From Chryseobacterium scophthalmum (GTDB lineage: Bacteria > Bacteroidota > Bacteroidia > Flavobacteriales > Weeksellaceae): a DNA stretch of 64,000 bases. The stretch is taken from NCBI RefSeq assembly GCF_900143185.1, contig NZ_FSRQ01000001.1:1054001-1118000 (forward strand), written 5' to 3'. The translations under genes were made by a program, and so were the position numbers. Shown piece after piece: positions 43,335 to 52,677 of the stretch (within the stretch, counting starts at the first letter, position 1; each line of letters opens with the position of its first letter). The notes beneath the pieces are model-generated. The model saw only the letters and a program-made list of their open reading frames with translations, did no database searches and was not told the DNA's origin.

Positions 43335-44213
43335 ATGAAAAAATTATTTATCCCTTTATTTCTCTTAATTCTTATCAATTGCAACAAATCCGGCAAACAA
43401 CAAGAAATAAAGTCTGATTTAGTTGAGATTATCTCAGAAGATAAAGCTATGAGTTATAATGCTCCCCCTGCTCAAGAAATACCAGTAGAGGCAATGGTTT
43501 CGGCTAAAACTGTAGATAACGAACCTATAACTTCGAAAACTCAAAATACTATCTCTAAAAAAATCATCAAAAATGGTGATCTTGAGATTCAAGTGGGTGA
43601 TATTAAAAAAGCACATCAACAAGTTAATGAAATTGTAAAAAGCAACAACGCTTATGTACAAACTGAGCGTTTTAACAATACTGATATTGATGAAAAACAG
43701 TTTTTTACCATTCGTGTTCCACACAAAAATTTTGATGGTTTAATCAATTCTTTTTCAAACGGAATTGGTTCTGTTTTATCAAAAAATATTGCTTCCGATG
43801 ACGTAACCGAGGAATACACCGATGTTTCAATAAAATTAGCCAACAAAAAAATCTATCTCGAAAAATACCGAGATATGCTTAGAAGTGCAAAAACGACAAA
43901 AGACATGCTGGAAATTCAGGAAAATATTCGCGAGCTTGAAGATGAAATTGACGTTGCTGAAGGCAGACTTCGCTTTATTGACGATAGAGTAAACTATAGT
44001 ACCTTGAATTTAATGCTGTACAAAGAAAAAGTAAGGAGCTCTGCAACCTCAAAAATTGGTTTTGGAAATCGTTTCGGAGATTCTTTCACAGAAGGCTGGA
44101 ATAGTTTTGTAGCATTTTTCTTAGGAATCATTTCTCTTTGGCCATTCTTTTTATTAATTCCAATTGTTATTTTGGTTTGGAAAAAATGGAGAAACAGAAA
44201 GAAAAAAGAATAA
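43335..44213 (+). CDS. DUF4349 lipoprotein
   Basis: This 292-residue protein is counted from the ATG at 43335. A longer in-frame start at 43182 lies inside the divergent DUF2891 gene and is rejected. The lipobox is LILINC. A low-complexity linker precedes the DUF4349 domain (GDLEIQVGDIKKAHQQVNEIVKSNNAYV, then a coiled coil with EIQENIRELEDEIDVAEGRL). A C-terminal TM helix (WPFFLLIPIVILVW) ends in basic residues. A protein tethered by both lipid and TM is typical of the family; the role is unknown. Confidence 0.85.
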   Translation: MKKLFIPLFLLILINCNKSGKQQEIKSDLVEIISEDKAMSYNAPPAQEIPVEAMVSAKTVDNEPITSKTQNTISKKIIKNGDLEIQVGDIKKAHQQVNEIVKSNNAYVQTERFNNTDIDEKQFFTIRVPHKNFDGLINSFSNGIGSVLSKNIASDDVTEEYTDVSIKLANKKIYLEKYRDMLRSAKTTKDMLEIQENIRELEDEIDVAEGRLRFIDDRVNYSTLNLMLYKEKVRSSATSKIGFGNRFGDSFTEGWNSFVAFFLGIISLWPFFLLIPIVILVWKKWRNRKKKE

Positions 44214-44235
44214 TTTGAGTTTAATTCAACATCAT

Positions 44236-44271
44236 AAAAAATCCGAATATCAAATGACATTCGGATTTTTT
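44236..44271. terminator. Bidirectional terminator after the DUF4349 gene
   Basis: AAATCCGAAT and ATTCGGATTT pair around ATCAAATGAC with A- and T-runs on the two sides. Confidence 0.8.
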
Positions 44272-44289
44272 TATTTAGATGAAACTATA

Positions 44290-44667
44290 TTAAGCATTAA
44301 AATGCGATTTTACAGTTTCTAAAACCTGTTCATCTGACATTTGCTGAGACGATTCTAAGGTTATTTTTAAATTTTTAAACTGAGCCGTGTCATGAAGATA
44401 ATGCTTCAGTTCTTCCTGAATCGTTCCCGGACCGGTAATTAAAACTTCTTCGGAATTTGTCAGAAGGTGTTCTACTTCTTTAAAGAATTTCACTTTATTG
44501 GTTTGTTCTGCATTGTTCCCTGCATTTTCACTTGAGTTGCCATGCTGTATCACCGCTTTCACCGGGCTGCAAAGAAAAAACTTAAAGGCATTCTGTGCAT
44601 CATGATTTTTTACGACGATGGCTTTTTGAGAATCGATCCAAAGTCCTGCTAATTTTTTTTCAGACAT
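44290..44667 (-). CDS. Release-factor-like (baeRF/eRF1 domain 3-type) small protein
   Basis: This 125-residue protein is counted from the ATG at 44667; an upstream ATG at 44715 would add 16 residues. The N-terminal strand GLWIDSQKAIVV and the C-terminal EEVLITGPGTIQEELKHYL...KNLKITLESSQQMSDEQVLE resemble the release-factor-like fold of bacterial eRF1-related proteins (baeRF) and small 'translational machinery' proteins. The domain is shorter than full eRF1, with no GGQ motif. The role may be in ribosome rescue or hibernation; this is inference. Confidence 0.55.
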   Translation of the reverse strand: MSEKKLAGLWIDSQKAIVVKNHDAQNAFKFFLCSPVKAVIQHGNSSENAGNNAEQTNKVKFFKEVEHLLTNSEEVLITGPGTIQEELKHYLHDTAQFKNLKITLESSQQMSDEQVLETVKSHFNA

Positions 44668-44777
44668 AATTTGATTTTTTAAAGTTATATCTGTCAATAG
44701 ACAAGAATGATGCAAAGAGGGTGTTAATGGCTGTTAAATTATTATTTTAGATGTTTTTCAGACATTTATTTATTAAA

Positions 44778-44806
44778 GATTGCTTCACCTTCAGTTCGCA
44801 ATGACA
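44778..44806 (+). repeat. Dispersed repeat family 2, copy 1
   Basis: GATTGCTTC...TTCGCAATGACA contains ATTGC/GCAAT inverted ends. A second copy is at 60131-60163. Confidence 0.6.
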
Positions 44807-45505
44807 TTATTTTCCTAAAACAAATACGGCAGGAATTTTATGAAGTTCCGGTTTTTGTTTTTGCCACTCTTTTATTGTTTTGGTTTTAATAAACTCATGT
44901 TCAGGATCATTAATGTTTGCAGCGATACAAAGTTTTGTATTCGGCGATAAAAATTTGGTTAAATCTTCGAAAAGCACATTATTTCTATAAGGCGTTTCCA
45001 TGAAAATCTGAGAATATCCTGTTTTCTGAACAATTGATTCCAAGTGCATAATCTGCTTTTTCTTTTCACTTTTATCAATCGGCAAATATCCGTTAAAAGT
45101 AAATTCCTGTCCGTTAAAACCACTTGAAATTAACGCTAAAATAATCGAAGAAGGTCCAGAAATAGGAATCACTCTTATATTTTTTTCGTGACACCATTTT
45201 ACAATTAAATTTCCCGGATCTGCAATACACGGAAGTCCGGCTTCAGAAAGCAAACCAAAATCCTGTCCGTCGATCATTCGATCCTGAGCTTCTTTGATGT
45301 CGGCATTTTCTGTGTATTTATCCAACAAAAAAAGTTTCAAATCTGACTGCTTTTTTTCCGGTGCAAAAAACTTCACGACTTTTCTTGCTGTTTTTTCATT
45401 TTCAACAAAAAAATAATCGGTCTGCATAATGTAATCTTTTATGACAGGTGAAAAATGGCTGATTGAAGTATTTTCTGAAAGATAAGCGGGAAGTAGAAAA
45501 AGCAT
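44807..45505 (-). CDS. Tetrapyrrole methylase-fold SAM methyltransferase, RsmI-like
   Basis: This 232-residue protein has LLSEAGLPCIADPG (RsmI-type second motif), VIPISGPSSIILALISSGFNGQEFTFNGYLP and FMETPYRNNVLFEDL. These place it with the RsmI 16S rRNA C1402 ribose methyltransferases. The N-terminus (MLFLLPAYLSENT) differs from the usual YIVGTPIGN. It could be a second RsmI-like paralogue with a different substrate. It is 24 nt downstream of the phosphatase gene. Confidence 0.78.
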   Translation of the reverse strand: MLFLLPAYLSENTSISHFSPVIKDYIMQTDYFFVENEKTARKVVKFFAPEKKQSDLKLFLLDKYTENADIKEAQDRMIDGQDFGLLSEAGLPCIADPGNLIVKWCHEKNIRVIPISGPSSIILALISSGFNGQEFTFNGYLPIDKSEKKKQIMHLESIVQKTGYSQIFMETPYRNNVLFEDLTKFLSPNTKLCIAANINDPEHEFIKTKTIKEWQKQKPELHKIPAVFVLGK

Positions 45506-45529
45506 TTTTTGTAAGTTATGAGTTGTGAA

Positions 45530-46000
45530 TTATGAGTTTTGAGTTTTTGAAATGAGAAGTTTTTCGGCGATTTTTTCGCAGGCTTCATCCAATTGGTGAT
45601 AGACTTTTTCAAAGCCATCGATTCCGTCCCAATAAGGATCCGGAACTTCTCCTGAAGCATGATTGAGATCAGCAGCTTCCATCAATAATGAAATTTTGCT
45701 TCGCTGCTCTTCATTTTGAGCCAAAGAAATTACATTTTTTAAATTACTCAAATCCATACAGTAAATTTTATCAAACTGATTTAAATCTTCTGTAGTAATT
45801 GGTCGGGAAAGTTGTTTTGAAATATCAATTCCGTATTTGGCAGCGGTTTTTACCGATCTTTTATCAGGATTGCTTCCCTGATGCATATCAATTGTTCCGG
45901 CTGAATCTACTATAAAATCTTCAGGAAGTTTTGATCTCATAATTCCTTCTGCTAAAGGACTTCTGCAAATATTTCCGAGACAGACCATTAAAATTTTCAT
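45530..46000 (-). CDS. Low-molecular-weight protein-tyrosine phosphatase
   Basis: This 156-residue protein is counted from the ATG at 46000 (MKILMVCLGNICRSP). The longer ORF start at 46045 adds an atypical tail. The catalytic loop CLGNICRS fits C-x5-R, and the acid loop DPYWDG supplies the general acid. In Gram-negative bacteria such enzymes dephosphorylate tyrosine kinases of polysaccharide export or act on other phosphotyrosines. A terminator separates it from dnaA upstream. Confidence 0.92.
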   Translation of the reverse strand: MKILMVCLGNICRSPLAEGIMRSKLPEDFIVDSAGTIDMHQGSNPDKRSVKTAAKYGIDISKQLSRPITTEDLNQFDKIYCMDLSNLKNVISLAQNEEQRSKISLLMEAADLNHASGEVPDPYWDGIDGFEKVYHQLDEACEKIAEKLLISKTQNS

Positions 46001-46053
46001 TTCAATATCATTTAAAAATTTAATTAATAATATTTCTTCAAACAAAGCTAAAT

Positions 46054-46083
46054 AAAAAAGGAGAATAAGCCTATTCTCCTTTC
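46054..46083 (-). terminator. Terminator after dnaA
   Basis: AAGGAGAATA and TATTCTCCTT (minus strand) pair perfectly around GGCT and are followed by TTTTTATT. Confidence 0.85.
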
Positions 46084-46103
46084 TATAAATATTTTGTACA
46101 GAA

Positions 46104-47558
46104 TTAATTTTTGATTTTTTCTGTTAAGTCTTTTACGTATTTCTTAATTTCTTTATCAATTTTAGAAACATCTTTAATGGTATCGCAAGCGTACATTACA
46201 GTTGAGTGGTCTTTACCTCCCATTTCTTCACCAATTTTACTGAAGGTAGCGTTGGTATATTCTTTTGAAAAATACATCGCCAATTGTCTCGGAAGTGCAA
46301 TTTCTCTTTTTCTTGTTTTAGATAAAAGCTGCTCTCTTTTAATTCCGAAATAATCGCAAACTACATCCTGAATATAAGGAATGTTGATGACCTTTTTCTG
46401 ATTAGCCGCAATTTTATTAATCGTTTCTTTCAATAATTCTAAGCTTAAATCTGATTTATAAATCGTAGAATAAGCGATTACAGAATTAATAATTCCAATC
46501 AATTCTCTTACATTGGTTTTTGCTTCCGCAGCAAGGAAATCAAGCATATCTTCGGTAAGAACGATACCGTCTCTGCTCAATTTAGCCTGAATAATCTGTT
46601 TACGTGTATTTAAATCCGGAGATTTGATCTCTGCAGAAAGTCCCCATTTGAAACGGGAAACAATTCTGTCCTGAATATCCATAATATCAACCGGAGCCTT
46701 ATCTGAAGTAAGGATAATCTGCTTTCCATTTTGATGCAAATAATCAAAAATATGGAAGAAACTGTCCTGTGTTGCAGATTTTCCAGACAAGAACTGAATA
46801 TCATCGATAATCAGAACGTCTACCATTTGATAAAAATTGGCAAATTCTGTCTGTTTATGAGCTTTAGCAGCCGAAATAAACTGTTGAATGAATTTTTCAG
46901 ATGATAAATAAAGTACTACTTTATCCGGAAACTGGCTTTTCACTTCCAAACCTACAGCCTGACCTAAGTGAGTTTTACCAACTCCATAACCTCCATATAA
47001 AAACAAAGGGTTAAAAGCAGTTGCTCCAGGTCTTTTAGCAATTGATCTTGCAACGGTAGAAGCAAACTTGTTGCTTTCACCTTCTACATAATTATCAAAA
47101 GAGAAATCTGCTTTAAGGTTAGAATCAATATTTACTTTTTTAATTCCCGGAACTACAAAAGGATTCACAATATTTCCGGAAAATCCTTGAGGCATGGTTT
47201 CCTGAACTTTCGGAGTGGGAGTAGACTTCCCTTTCATATTCATGGTAACTGGTCTTTCTAAACCGCTTGGTTTATTTTCCATTACAGAATACCAAAGTTT
47301 TACCCCTTTACCGATATTTTTCTTTAGAGCAGCAGAAAGCAATGACAGATAGTTATCTTCAATATATTCTTTGTAAAAATCACTCGGAACCATCAACGTA
47401 AGATTGTTCTCAACCAATGAAATTGGTTGTACTTTGTCGAATAGTAAATCGAAAGATTTTTCAAGCTTTTTAAGATCAGAATTGTCTTCAGCTGCGTTAA
47501 GATTGTCACGCATAAACTGAAGGCATTTCTGCCATATCATCATTAAATTTTCACCCAT
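46104..47558 (-). CDS. dnaA: Chromosomal replication initiator protein DnaA
   Basis: This 484-residue protein opens the origin and loads the replicative helicase. Domain I is at residues 1-100, then a linker (domain II). The AAA+ domain has Walker A GGYGVGKTHLGQ, Walker B VLIIDDIQFL and LIGIINSVIAYS (sensor 2). Domain IV has the DnaA-box-binding signature GGKDHSTVMYACDTI. It is divergent from the thioesterase gene across 134 nt. No DnaA boxes are visible in that short gap, so oriC is probably elsewhere, as is common in Bacteroidota. Confidence 0.97.
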   Translation of the reverse strand: MGENLMMIWQKCLQFMRDNLNAAEDNSDLKKLEKSFDLLFDKVQPISLVENNLTLMVPSDFYKEYIEDNYLSLLSAALKKNIGKGVKLWYSVMENKPSGLERPVTMNMKGKSTPTPKVQETMPQGFSGNIVNPFVVPGIKKVNIDSNLKADFSFDNYVEGESNKFASTVARSIAKRPGATAFNPLFLYGGYGVGKTHLGQAVGLEVKSQFPDKVVLYLSSEKFIQQFISAAKAHKQTEFANFYQMVDVLIIDDIQFLSGKSATQDSFFHIFDYLHQNGKQIILTSDKAPVDIMDIQDRIVSRFKWGLSAEIKSPDLNTRKQIIQAKLSRDGIVLTEDMLDFLAAEAKTNVRELIGIINSVIAYSTIYKSDLSLELLKETINKIAANQKKVINIPYIQDVVCDYFGIKREQLLSKTRKREIALPRQLAMYFSKEYTNATFSKIGEEMGGKDHSTVMYACDTIKDVSKIDKEIKKYVKDLTEKIKN

Positions 47559-47662
47559 TTTTATGCCCTGATTAATTCTTTGGTTAGTCGTTTTAGGAGG
47601 AAGACAAAGGTCTCATTTTTTATTTTCATAAAAAAATATTTCTCATATTGATTATTTAAAAA

Positions 47663-47670
47663 TATATTTG
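47663..47670 (+). promoter_or_regulatory. -7 box (TATATTTG) of the thioesterase gene
   Basis: It matches TAnnTTTG and lies 22 nt before the ATG at 47693. The -33 region is not convincing. Confidence 0.4.
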
Positions 47671-47692
47671 TATGTATAATTAAGAGATAAAA

Positions 47693-48112
47693 ATGATACA
47701 CTCAAAACACTCATTACGAGTACGTTACGCAGAAACCGATCCCATGAAATACGTCTATTACGGCAATTATGCAACGTATTTTGAATTGGGTCGTGTGGAA
47801 CTTTTTCGCAGCATCGGCATCTCTTATGACGAGATAGAAAAGCAAGGAATTTGGCTTCCGGTTTCTGATTATAAAATTAAGTATTTAAAACCAGCACTAT
47901 ACGATCAAAAATTAGAAATTCACACTTTTATGAAAAAAAATCCGGGAGTAAGAATAGAATTTGAATATGAAATTTACAACGAAGAAGGAATTAAAATCAC
48001 CGAAGCTTCCACTACTCTATTTTTTTTAAATTCAGAAACGCAAAAAGTAATTAAATGTCCGGATTTTTTAATGAAATTAATTGAAGAAAACTGGAAAGAA
48101 GAAAATGATTAA
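47693..48112 (+). CDS. Acyl-CoA thioesterase, 4-hydroxybenzoyl-CoA (YbgC/FadM) type
   Basis: This 139-residue single hot-dog domain has the catalytic-region motif RYAETDPMKYVYYGNYATYFELGRVELFR, in which the Asp and the downstream Tyr-Gly-Asn-Tyr belong to the 4HBT active site. It hydrolyses acyl-CoA or acyl-ACP thioesters in the cytoplasm. Substrate length is unknown. Confidence 0.9.
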   Translation: MIHSKHSLRVRYAETDPMKYVYYGNYATYFELGRVELFRSIGISYDEIEKQGIWLPVSDYKIKYLKPALYDQKLEIHTFMKKNPGVRIEFEYEIYNEEGIKITEASTTLFFLNSETQKVIKCPDFLMKLIEENWKEEND

Positions 48113-48153
48113 ATCTGTTTTAAGATTTTTTAACGGTTAAACTTTCAAATCAC

Positions 48154-48161
48154 TATATTTG
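48154..48161 (+). promoter_or_regulatory. -7 box (TATATTTG) of the DUF2339 gene
   Basis: It matches TAnnTTTG and ends 16 nt before the ATG at 48178, which predicts a very short 5' leader. Confidence 0.4.
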
Positions 48162-48177
48162 GTAGTAAATCAAATGA

Positions 48178-50379
48178 ATGATTTACGCACTTATCACGAT
48201 ATTAATTCTACTGATTGTTTTAGTTTATCAAAACCTGAACAGAAAGATTAAAATTCTGGAACAGAAAATTTCTGATTTATCAAAAGATAAAGCCAATATT
48301 GAAAAACAAGAACAGAGTTCCACAGAAACCATTAAACTTCAAACCTTGTCTAATGAAAGAATCGAGGTTGGGCAAACTGTAAAATCAGAAATCATTGAAG
48401 AAGATTCAGAACCGGAAAAAGACTGGCTGACTCCGCTTTTTGATTTTATTAAGCAGAATTTTCTTACGATTATTGGCATATTTACTTTGGTTTTAGGAAT
48501 CGGTTATTTTGTAAAATATGCCATCGATAAAAACTGGATTGGTGAAAGCGCAAGAATGGGAATTGGTTTTCTTGCAGGATTTATTCTTATCATCATTGCT
48601 CATTTTATCAGGAAAAATTATACTATTTTTTCATCCATCATTATGGGTGGCGGAATTGCGGTGCTTTATTTTACAACAACCATCGCATTCAGAGAGTATC
48701 ATTTGTTTACACAGAATACGGCATTTGTAATTACTTGTGCGATTACTCTGCTTTCAATTTTCCTTTCTTATCGTTATAATAGTGAGACGCTGATTATTTT
48801 TTCATTGTTCGGAGGTTTTCTGGCGCCGTTAATGATCAGTACCGGACAAAGCAATTATATTTTCCTTTTCACGTATTTATCTCTTTTAAATATTGGAATG
48901 CTGATTACCGTTTATTTGAAAAACTGGAAAAGTGTAGGCTGGATTGCATTTATTTTCACGGCGATCTATCTTTATTTCTGGACTATCGAGAAAACTGACC
49001 TTACAAGTATCATCTTTTACATTGTAACATATATTATATTTTACGCTTTTGCACTTCAAAATTATTTTAAAACAAATCTGCTTTCCAAGCTTGATATTTT
49101 AATGTTGGTTCTGATTAATTTCTCAAGCATCATCGGATTGGTTTATATCTTTTCTATTTTAAAATATGAACCTTTAAGTATCTTCCCGCTCAGCTTTGCG
49201 TTTATCAATATCTTTTTCGCGTTCAGAGAATATCAGAATAAAAAATTTGAAAGAAATTATTCTGTTTTTGCCGGAATTGGCATCAGTCTTTTGACTTTGG
49301 CTGTTGCATTACAATTTAAACCCCACCTCATCACGAGTGTTTGGGCGATAGAAGCTTCTCTTTTATTATATATATGGAAAAAAACCGGTCACAGTATTTT
49401 CAAAATATTTTTCTATCTGCTTTTTCCGTTGGTTATTTTATCTCAAATAATGACCTGGACTGAATATATAAATAATGAAAAACATTTAACTATAATTTTC
49501 AATCCTGTTTTTCTGACGAGTTTGGTAGTTATTGCAAGTTGTTTTTTCAATTTAATTTTACTGAAGAAAGAATCCAAAGAAAAAAGCGATGCCGAGTTTT
49601 TTGAAAATGCTTTTAAAGTTTTATGCTTTGGAGTGATTTACTTTTCCATTTTATTTGAATTGATTTATCAGCTTTCGTCACTAAATATCGTTATTATTCT
49701 TACTTACTGCCTTTTGTACAGTATTGTTTTCACAATTTTATTATTAATATTAAAGAAAAGATTAAGCATTTTTCAAGACTTAGAAAATCTGTTGATTTAT
49801 GTTTTGTTGTTTTTATTTATTGCACATATTACCAATTCACAAATTGTACACGCAGTAATAACAAAAGAAATAGGACTAAGTTTCTATTGGATTCATTTGA
49901 TTTATTTGGCGCCACTTCTATATTTAATTATAAAACTGATTCCACCATCACAGTTTTTAAAGCAGAAAGCCGGTTATTTACTCATTTCATTTGTCTTCAT
50001 TCTTTCTGTAAGTTTTGAACTTTACCGAGTTTATATTTTTTCGAATAACACCACTTATAAAAATGTTTTTCAATTGCAGGAGCATTTCAGCATTCTGTAT
50101 CTTCCTATCATCTGGGCAATTTTATCTTGTGGATTTATTTTTGCAGGTTTGAAAAAAAACATTCCTGAACTTAACAAAATTGGTTTTGGTTTACTCGGTA
50201 TTACCATTCTCAAATTATACCTATATGATGTTTGGCAAATGGATAACGTTTCCAGAATTATCGCTTTCATTATTTTGGGAATTATTTTATTGCTGAGTTC
50301 ATTTATGTTTCAAAAATTTAAAAATGTACTTAAAAACCTCGTGGAAAAGAATGAGAATTCAGCCAATGAAGATATTTAA
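48178..50379 (+). CDS. DUF2339 polytopic membrane protein
   Basis: This 733-residue protein has an N-terminal anchor (IYALITILILLIVLVY), a short coiled coil with a Glu/Lys-rich linker (about 20-85), and then some 20 closely spaced TM segments to the C-terminus. DUF2339 members are of unknown function. Motifs such as ESARMGIGFLAGFILIIIAHFIR and YNSETLIIFSLFGGFLAPLMISTGQSNYIFLFTYL are the recognisable family stretches. It is monocistronic. Confidence 0.88.
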   Translation: MIYALITILILLIVLVYQNLNRKIKILEQKISDLSKDKANIEKQEQSSTETIKLQTLSNERIEVGQTVKSEIIEEDSEPEKDWLTPLFDFIKQNFLTIIGIFTLVLGIGYFVKYAIDKNWIGESARMGIGFLAGFILIIIAHFIRKNYTIFSSIIMGGGIAVLYFTTTIAFREYHLFTQNTAFVITCAITLLSIFLSYRYNSETLIIFSLFGGFLAPLMISTGQSNYIFLFTYLSLLNIGMLITVYLKNWKSVGWIAFIFTAIYLYFWTIEKTDLTSIIFYIVTYIIFYAFALQNYFKTNLLSKLDILMLVLINFSSIIGLVYIFSILKYEPLSIFPLSFAFINIFFAFREYQNKKFERNYSVFAGIGISLLTLAVALQFKPHLITSVWAIEASLLLYIWKKTGHSIFKIFFYLLFPLVILSQIMTWTEYINNEKHLTIIFNPVFLTSLVVIASCFFNLILLKKESKEKSDAEFFENAFKVLCFGVIYFSILFELIYQLSSLNIVIILTYCLLYSIVFTILLLILKKRLSIFQDLENLLIYVLLFLFIAHITNSQIVHAVITKEIGLSFYWIHLIYLAPLLYLIIKLIPPSQFLKQKAGYLLISFVFILSVSFELYRVYIFSNNTTYKNVFQLQEHFSILYLPIIWAILSCGFIFAGLKKNIPELNKIGFGLLGITILKLYLYDVWQMDNVSRIIAFIILGIILLLSSFMFQKFKNVLKNLVEKNENSANEDI

Positions 50380-50493
50380 AATCCTTTCAAAAACTATTAT
50401 TCATCAATATTTTAGAATTAATTTAAAATCCCCCTTGATATTTTATAAAAAGTAAGTATATTTATCACGTTTTTAACGTTTATATTATTAATT

Positions 50494-50928
50494 ATGAAAA
50501 AAGTCCTATATTCCTTATTCATCTTTGCTTCTGCAACATTATTTGCTCAGAAAAATACAAAGATAAAATTTGCTATCTTAGAAGATATGGTGGGTACAAC
50601 AACGTTGTTTGAAAACCAAAAAGAATATGTAAAAAGTACACAGGCATATAAGTCTGCCAATTTACCTCAAAAATTTAAAAAATTCAGCTTTATTGCAGAT
50701 CAAGGTCTTACTGAGGTTAAGTTTAAAAACAATGTAGGTCTTTTAGACAATATTAGTTTAGCACAACTTAACGAGCAAAACAATCTTCCTAAAGAAACTC
50801 CTGTTATCATCGAAGGATATGAGTTTAAAGATACCGCTATGAGAATATATGCAGAAATTGCACAACAAGTAGAAGTTAAAGACTACAACGGTGTAAAATC
50901 TGTATTCATAACGACTACGGCAAAATAA
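50494..50928 (+). CDS. Small secreted protein of unknown function, 144 residues
   Basis: The signal peptide is MKKVLYSLFIFASATLFAQ. The mature ~125 residues are Lys/Glu-rich, with strand-like FSFIADQGLTEVKFKNNVGLL and ETPVIIEGYEFKD. There are no cysteines and no recognised family. It is followed by a strong terminator shared with convergent rarA. Confidence 0.7.
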   Translation: MKKVLYSLFIFASATLFAQKNTKIKFAILEDMVGTTTLFENQKEYVKSTQAYKSANLPQKFKKFSFIADQGLTEVKFKNNVGLLDNISLAQLNEQNNLPKETPVIIEGYEFKDTAMRIYAEIAQQVEVKDYNGVKSVFITTTAK

Positions 50929-50941
50929 AAAATCAAATTAT

Positions 50942-50978
50942 AAAAAAACGGATATTCTTTTGAATATCCGTTTTTTTT
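50942..50978. terminator. Bidirectional terminator between the 144-residue protein gene and rarA
   Basis: AACGGATATTC and GAATATCCGTT pair perfectly around TTTT, with A-runs before and T-runs after. Confidence 0.9.
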
Positions 50979-50982
50979 ATGA

Positions 50983-52260
50983 CTAATACTTGTTATTCCA
51001 TTTTTTCTTAAGCTCGTCGTAAATCTTCTTTTCGGTAGCATTATTTCCGGGTTCGTAGAATTTGGCATCTTTTATTTCTTCCGGCAAGAAATCCTGATTC
51101 ACAAAATTCCCTTCAAAAGAATGGGCGTATTTATATTCTTTACCATAATCTAAATCTTTCATCAATTTTGTCGGAGCATTCCTCAAATGTAAAGGAACAG
51201 GAAGATTTCCGGTTTTCTTCACAAAAGCCAAAGCATCATTAATTGCCATATAAGCTGAATTACTTTTCGGAGACACTGCAAGATAAATCGCCGTTTCGCT
51301 CAGTAAAATTCTCGATTCCGGATTTCCTATAACGTTAATTGCCTGAAAACAGTTATTTGCAATTACCAAAGCATTCGGATTTGCCAAACCAATATCTTCA
51401 GAGGCAAGAATAAGCATTCTTCGCGCAATAAACTTGATATCTTCTCCGCCTGCAATCATTCTCGCCAGCCAGTAAACTGCACCATTCGGATCGCTTCCAC
51501 GCATTGATTTTATGAAAGCCGAAATAATATCATAATGTTGCTCACCATTTTTATCATAAAGCGCCATCGTTTCCTGAAGAACCGACATTACATCATCGTT
51601 TGAAATTTCTTTATTATCAGAATTTTTAAACTGATTCAGTACCAACTCCACAGAATTAATAAGCTTTCTACCATCACCACCAGAATACTGAATGAAAGCT
51701 TCTTTTTCTTTAATCGTAAAATCAGTTCCTTCATCTTTATTAAACCTATCTGATGCAATATCAATAAGCTCTTCAAGCTTTTCGTGGCTCAAAGATTTCA
51801 ATATATAAACCTGACTTCTTGAAAGCAATGCTGAAACCACTTCAAAACTTGGGTTTTCGGTAGTTGCGCCAATAAGAACAACCCAACCTTTTTCTACGGC
51901 ATGAAGAAGAGAATCCTGTTGGGATTTATTAAAACGGTGAATTTCATCAATAAAAAGAATGGGAGATTTTCCTGAAAAAAGATTCTGTTTTTTCGCATCT
52001 TCTATCACATCACGCACATCTTTTACGCCTGAAGAAACTGCCGAAAGTTTAAAAAATTTTCTTCCCGATTTTTCCGAAATAATTTCAGCTAAAGTCGTTT
52101 TTCCTGTTCCTGGAGGTCCCCAAAGAATAAGAGAATTTAAGGTGTCATTTTCAAGCATTTTTCGGATGGTACCTTTCTCACCGGTAAGATGCTCCTGCCC
52201 TAAAACTTCATCTAAGGTTTTTGGTCTTAATCTTTCTGCTAAAGGAGTGTTGTGATTCAA
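50983..52260 (-). CDS. rarA: Replication-associated recombination protein A (RarA/MgsA)
   Basis: This 425-residue AAA+ protein acts at stalled replication forks. It shows Walker A WGPPGTGKTTLAE, Walker B ILFIDEIHRFNKSQQD, sensor 1 IGATTENPSFEV and the arginine finger SRSQVYILK. The C-terminal tetramerisation domain (RGSDPNGAVYWLARMIAGGEDIKFIARRM) is full length. The N-terminal PLAERLRPKTLDEVLGQEHL is typical. Confidence 0.95.
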   Translation of the reverse strand: MNHNTPLAERLRPKTLDEVLGQEHLTGEKGTIRKMLENDTLNSLILWGPPGTGKTTLAEIISEKSGRKFFKLSAVSSGVKDVRDVIEDAKKQNLFSGKSPILFIDEIHRFNKSQQDSLLHAVEKGWVVLIGATTENPSFEVVSALLSRSQVYILKSLSHEKLEELIDIASDRFNKDEGTDFTIKEKEAFIQYSGGDGRKLINSVELVLNQFKNSDNKEISNDDVMSVLQETMALYDKNGEQHYDIISAFIKSMRGSDPNGAVYWLARMIAGGEDIKFIARRMLILASEDIGLANPNALVIANNCFQAINVIGNPESRILLSETAIYLAVSPKSNSAYMAINDALAFVKKTGNLPVPLHLRNAPTKLMKDLDYGKEYKYAHSFEGNFVNQDFLPEEIKDAKFYEPGNNATEKKIYDELKKKWNNKY

Positions 52261-52394
52261 GATTTTATCTATTTGAATTTTAAATATTTGGCGAAAGTAA
52301 ACAGAATTGATAAAGCTATCAATTTATCCGACGGATCATCCGTTTACTCTCTGAAACTTCAAACAAATTTAAACTAAATTTCAATTTTTTACCC

Positions 52395-52402
52395 TACTTT
52401 TG
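52395..52402 (+). promoter_or_regulatory. -7 box (TACTTTTG) just before yidD
   Basis: It ends 7 nt before the TTG start at 52410. A transcript from it would be nearly leaderless. Confidence 0.35.
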
Positions 52403-52409
52403 CAATGTT

Positions 52410-52652
52410 TTGAAACTTTCATTTAACAAAATCATCACTTCACCTTTGGTAATTCTCATCAAATTTTACCAATGGTTTATTTCGCCCTTACTTCCGAAGA
52501 ATTGCCGATACGAACCTACCTGTTCACATTATATGGTAGAATCTCTGCAGGTTCACGGTATTTTTAAAGGATTTTGGTTGGGCATAAAAAGAATTTCAAA
52601 ATGTCATCCTTGGGGCGGAAGCGGTTATGATCCCGTTCCTCCAAAAAAATAA
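52410..52652 (+). CDS. yidD: Membrane protein insertion efficiency factor YidD
   Basis: This 80-residue protein shows the YidD motif: [32 protein letters not shown] followed by [17 protein letters not shown], with the three conserved cysteines. It has an amphipathic N-terminal helix and assists insertion by YidC or processing of membrane proteins. The start codon is TTG; an ATG at 52405 is out of frame. lgt begins 25 nt after its stop. Confidence 0.93.
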   Translation: MKLSFNKIITSPLVILIKFYQWFISPLLPKNCRYEPTCSHYMVESLQVHGIFKGFWLGIKRISKCHPWGGSGYDPVPPKK

Positions 52653-52677
52653 AATATTCAATAATAAACAAATAAAA

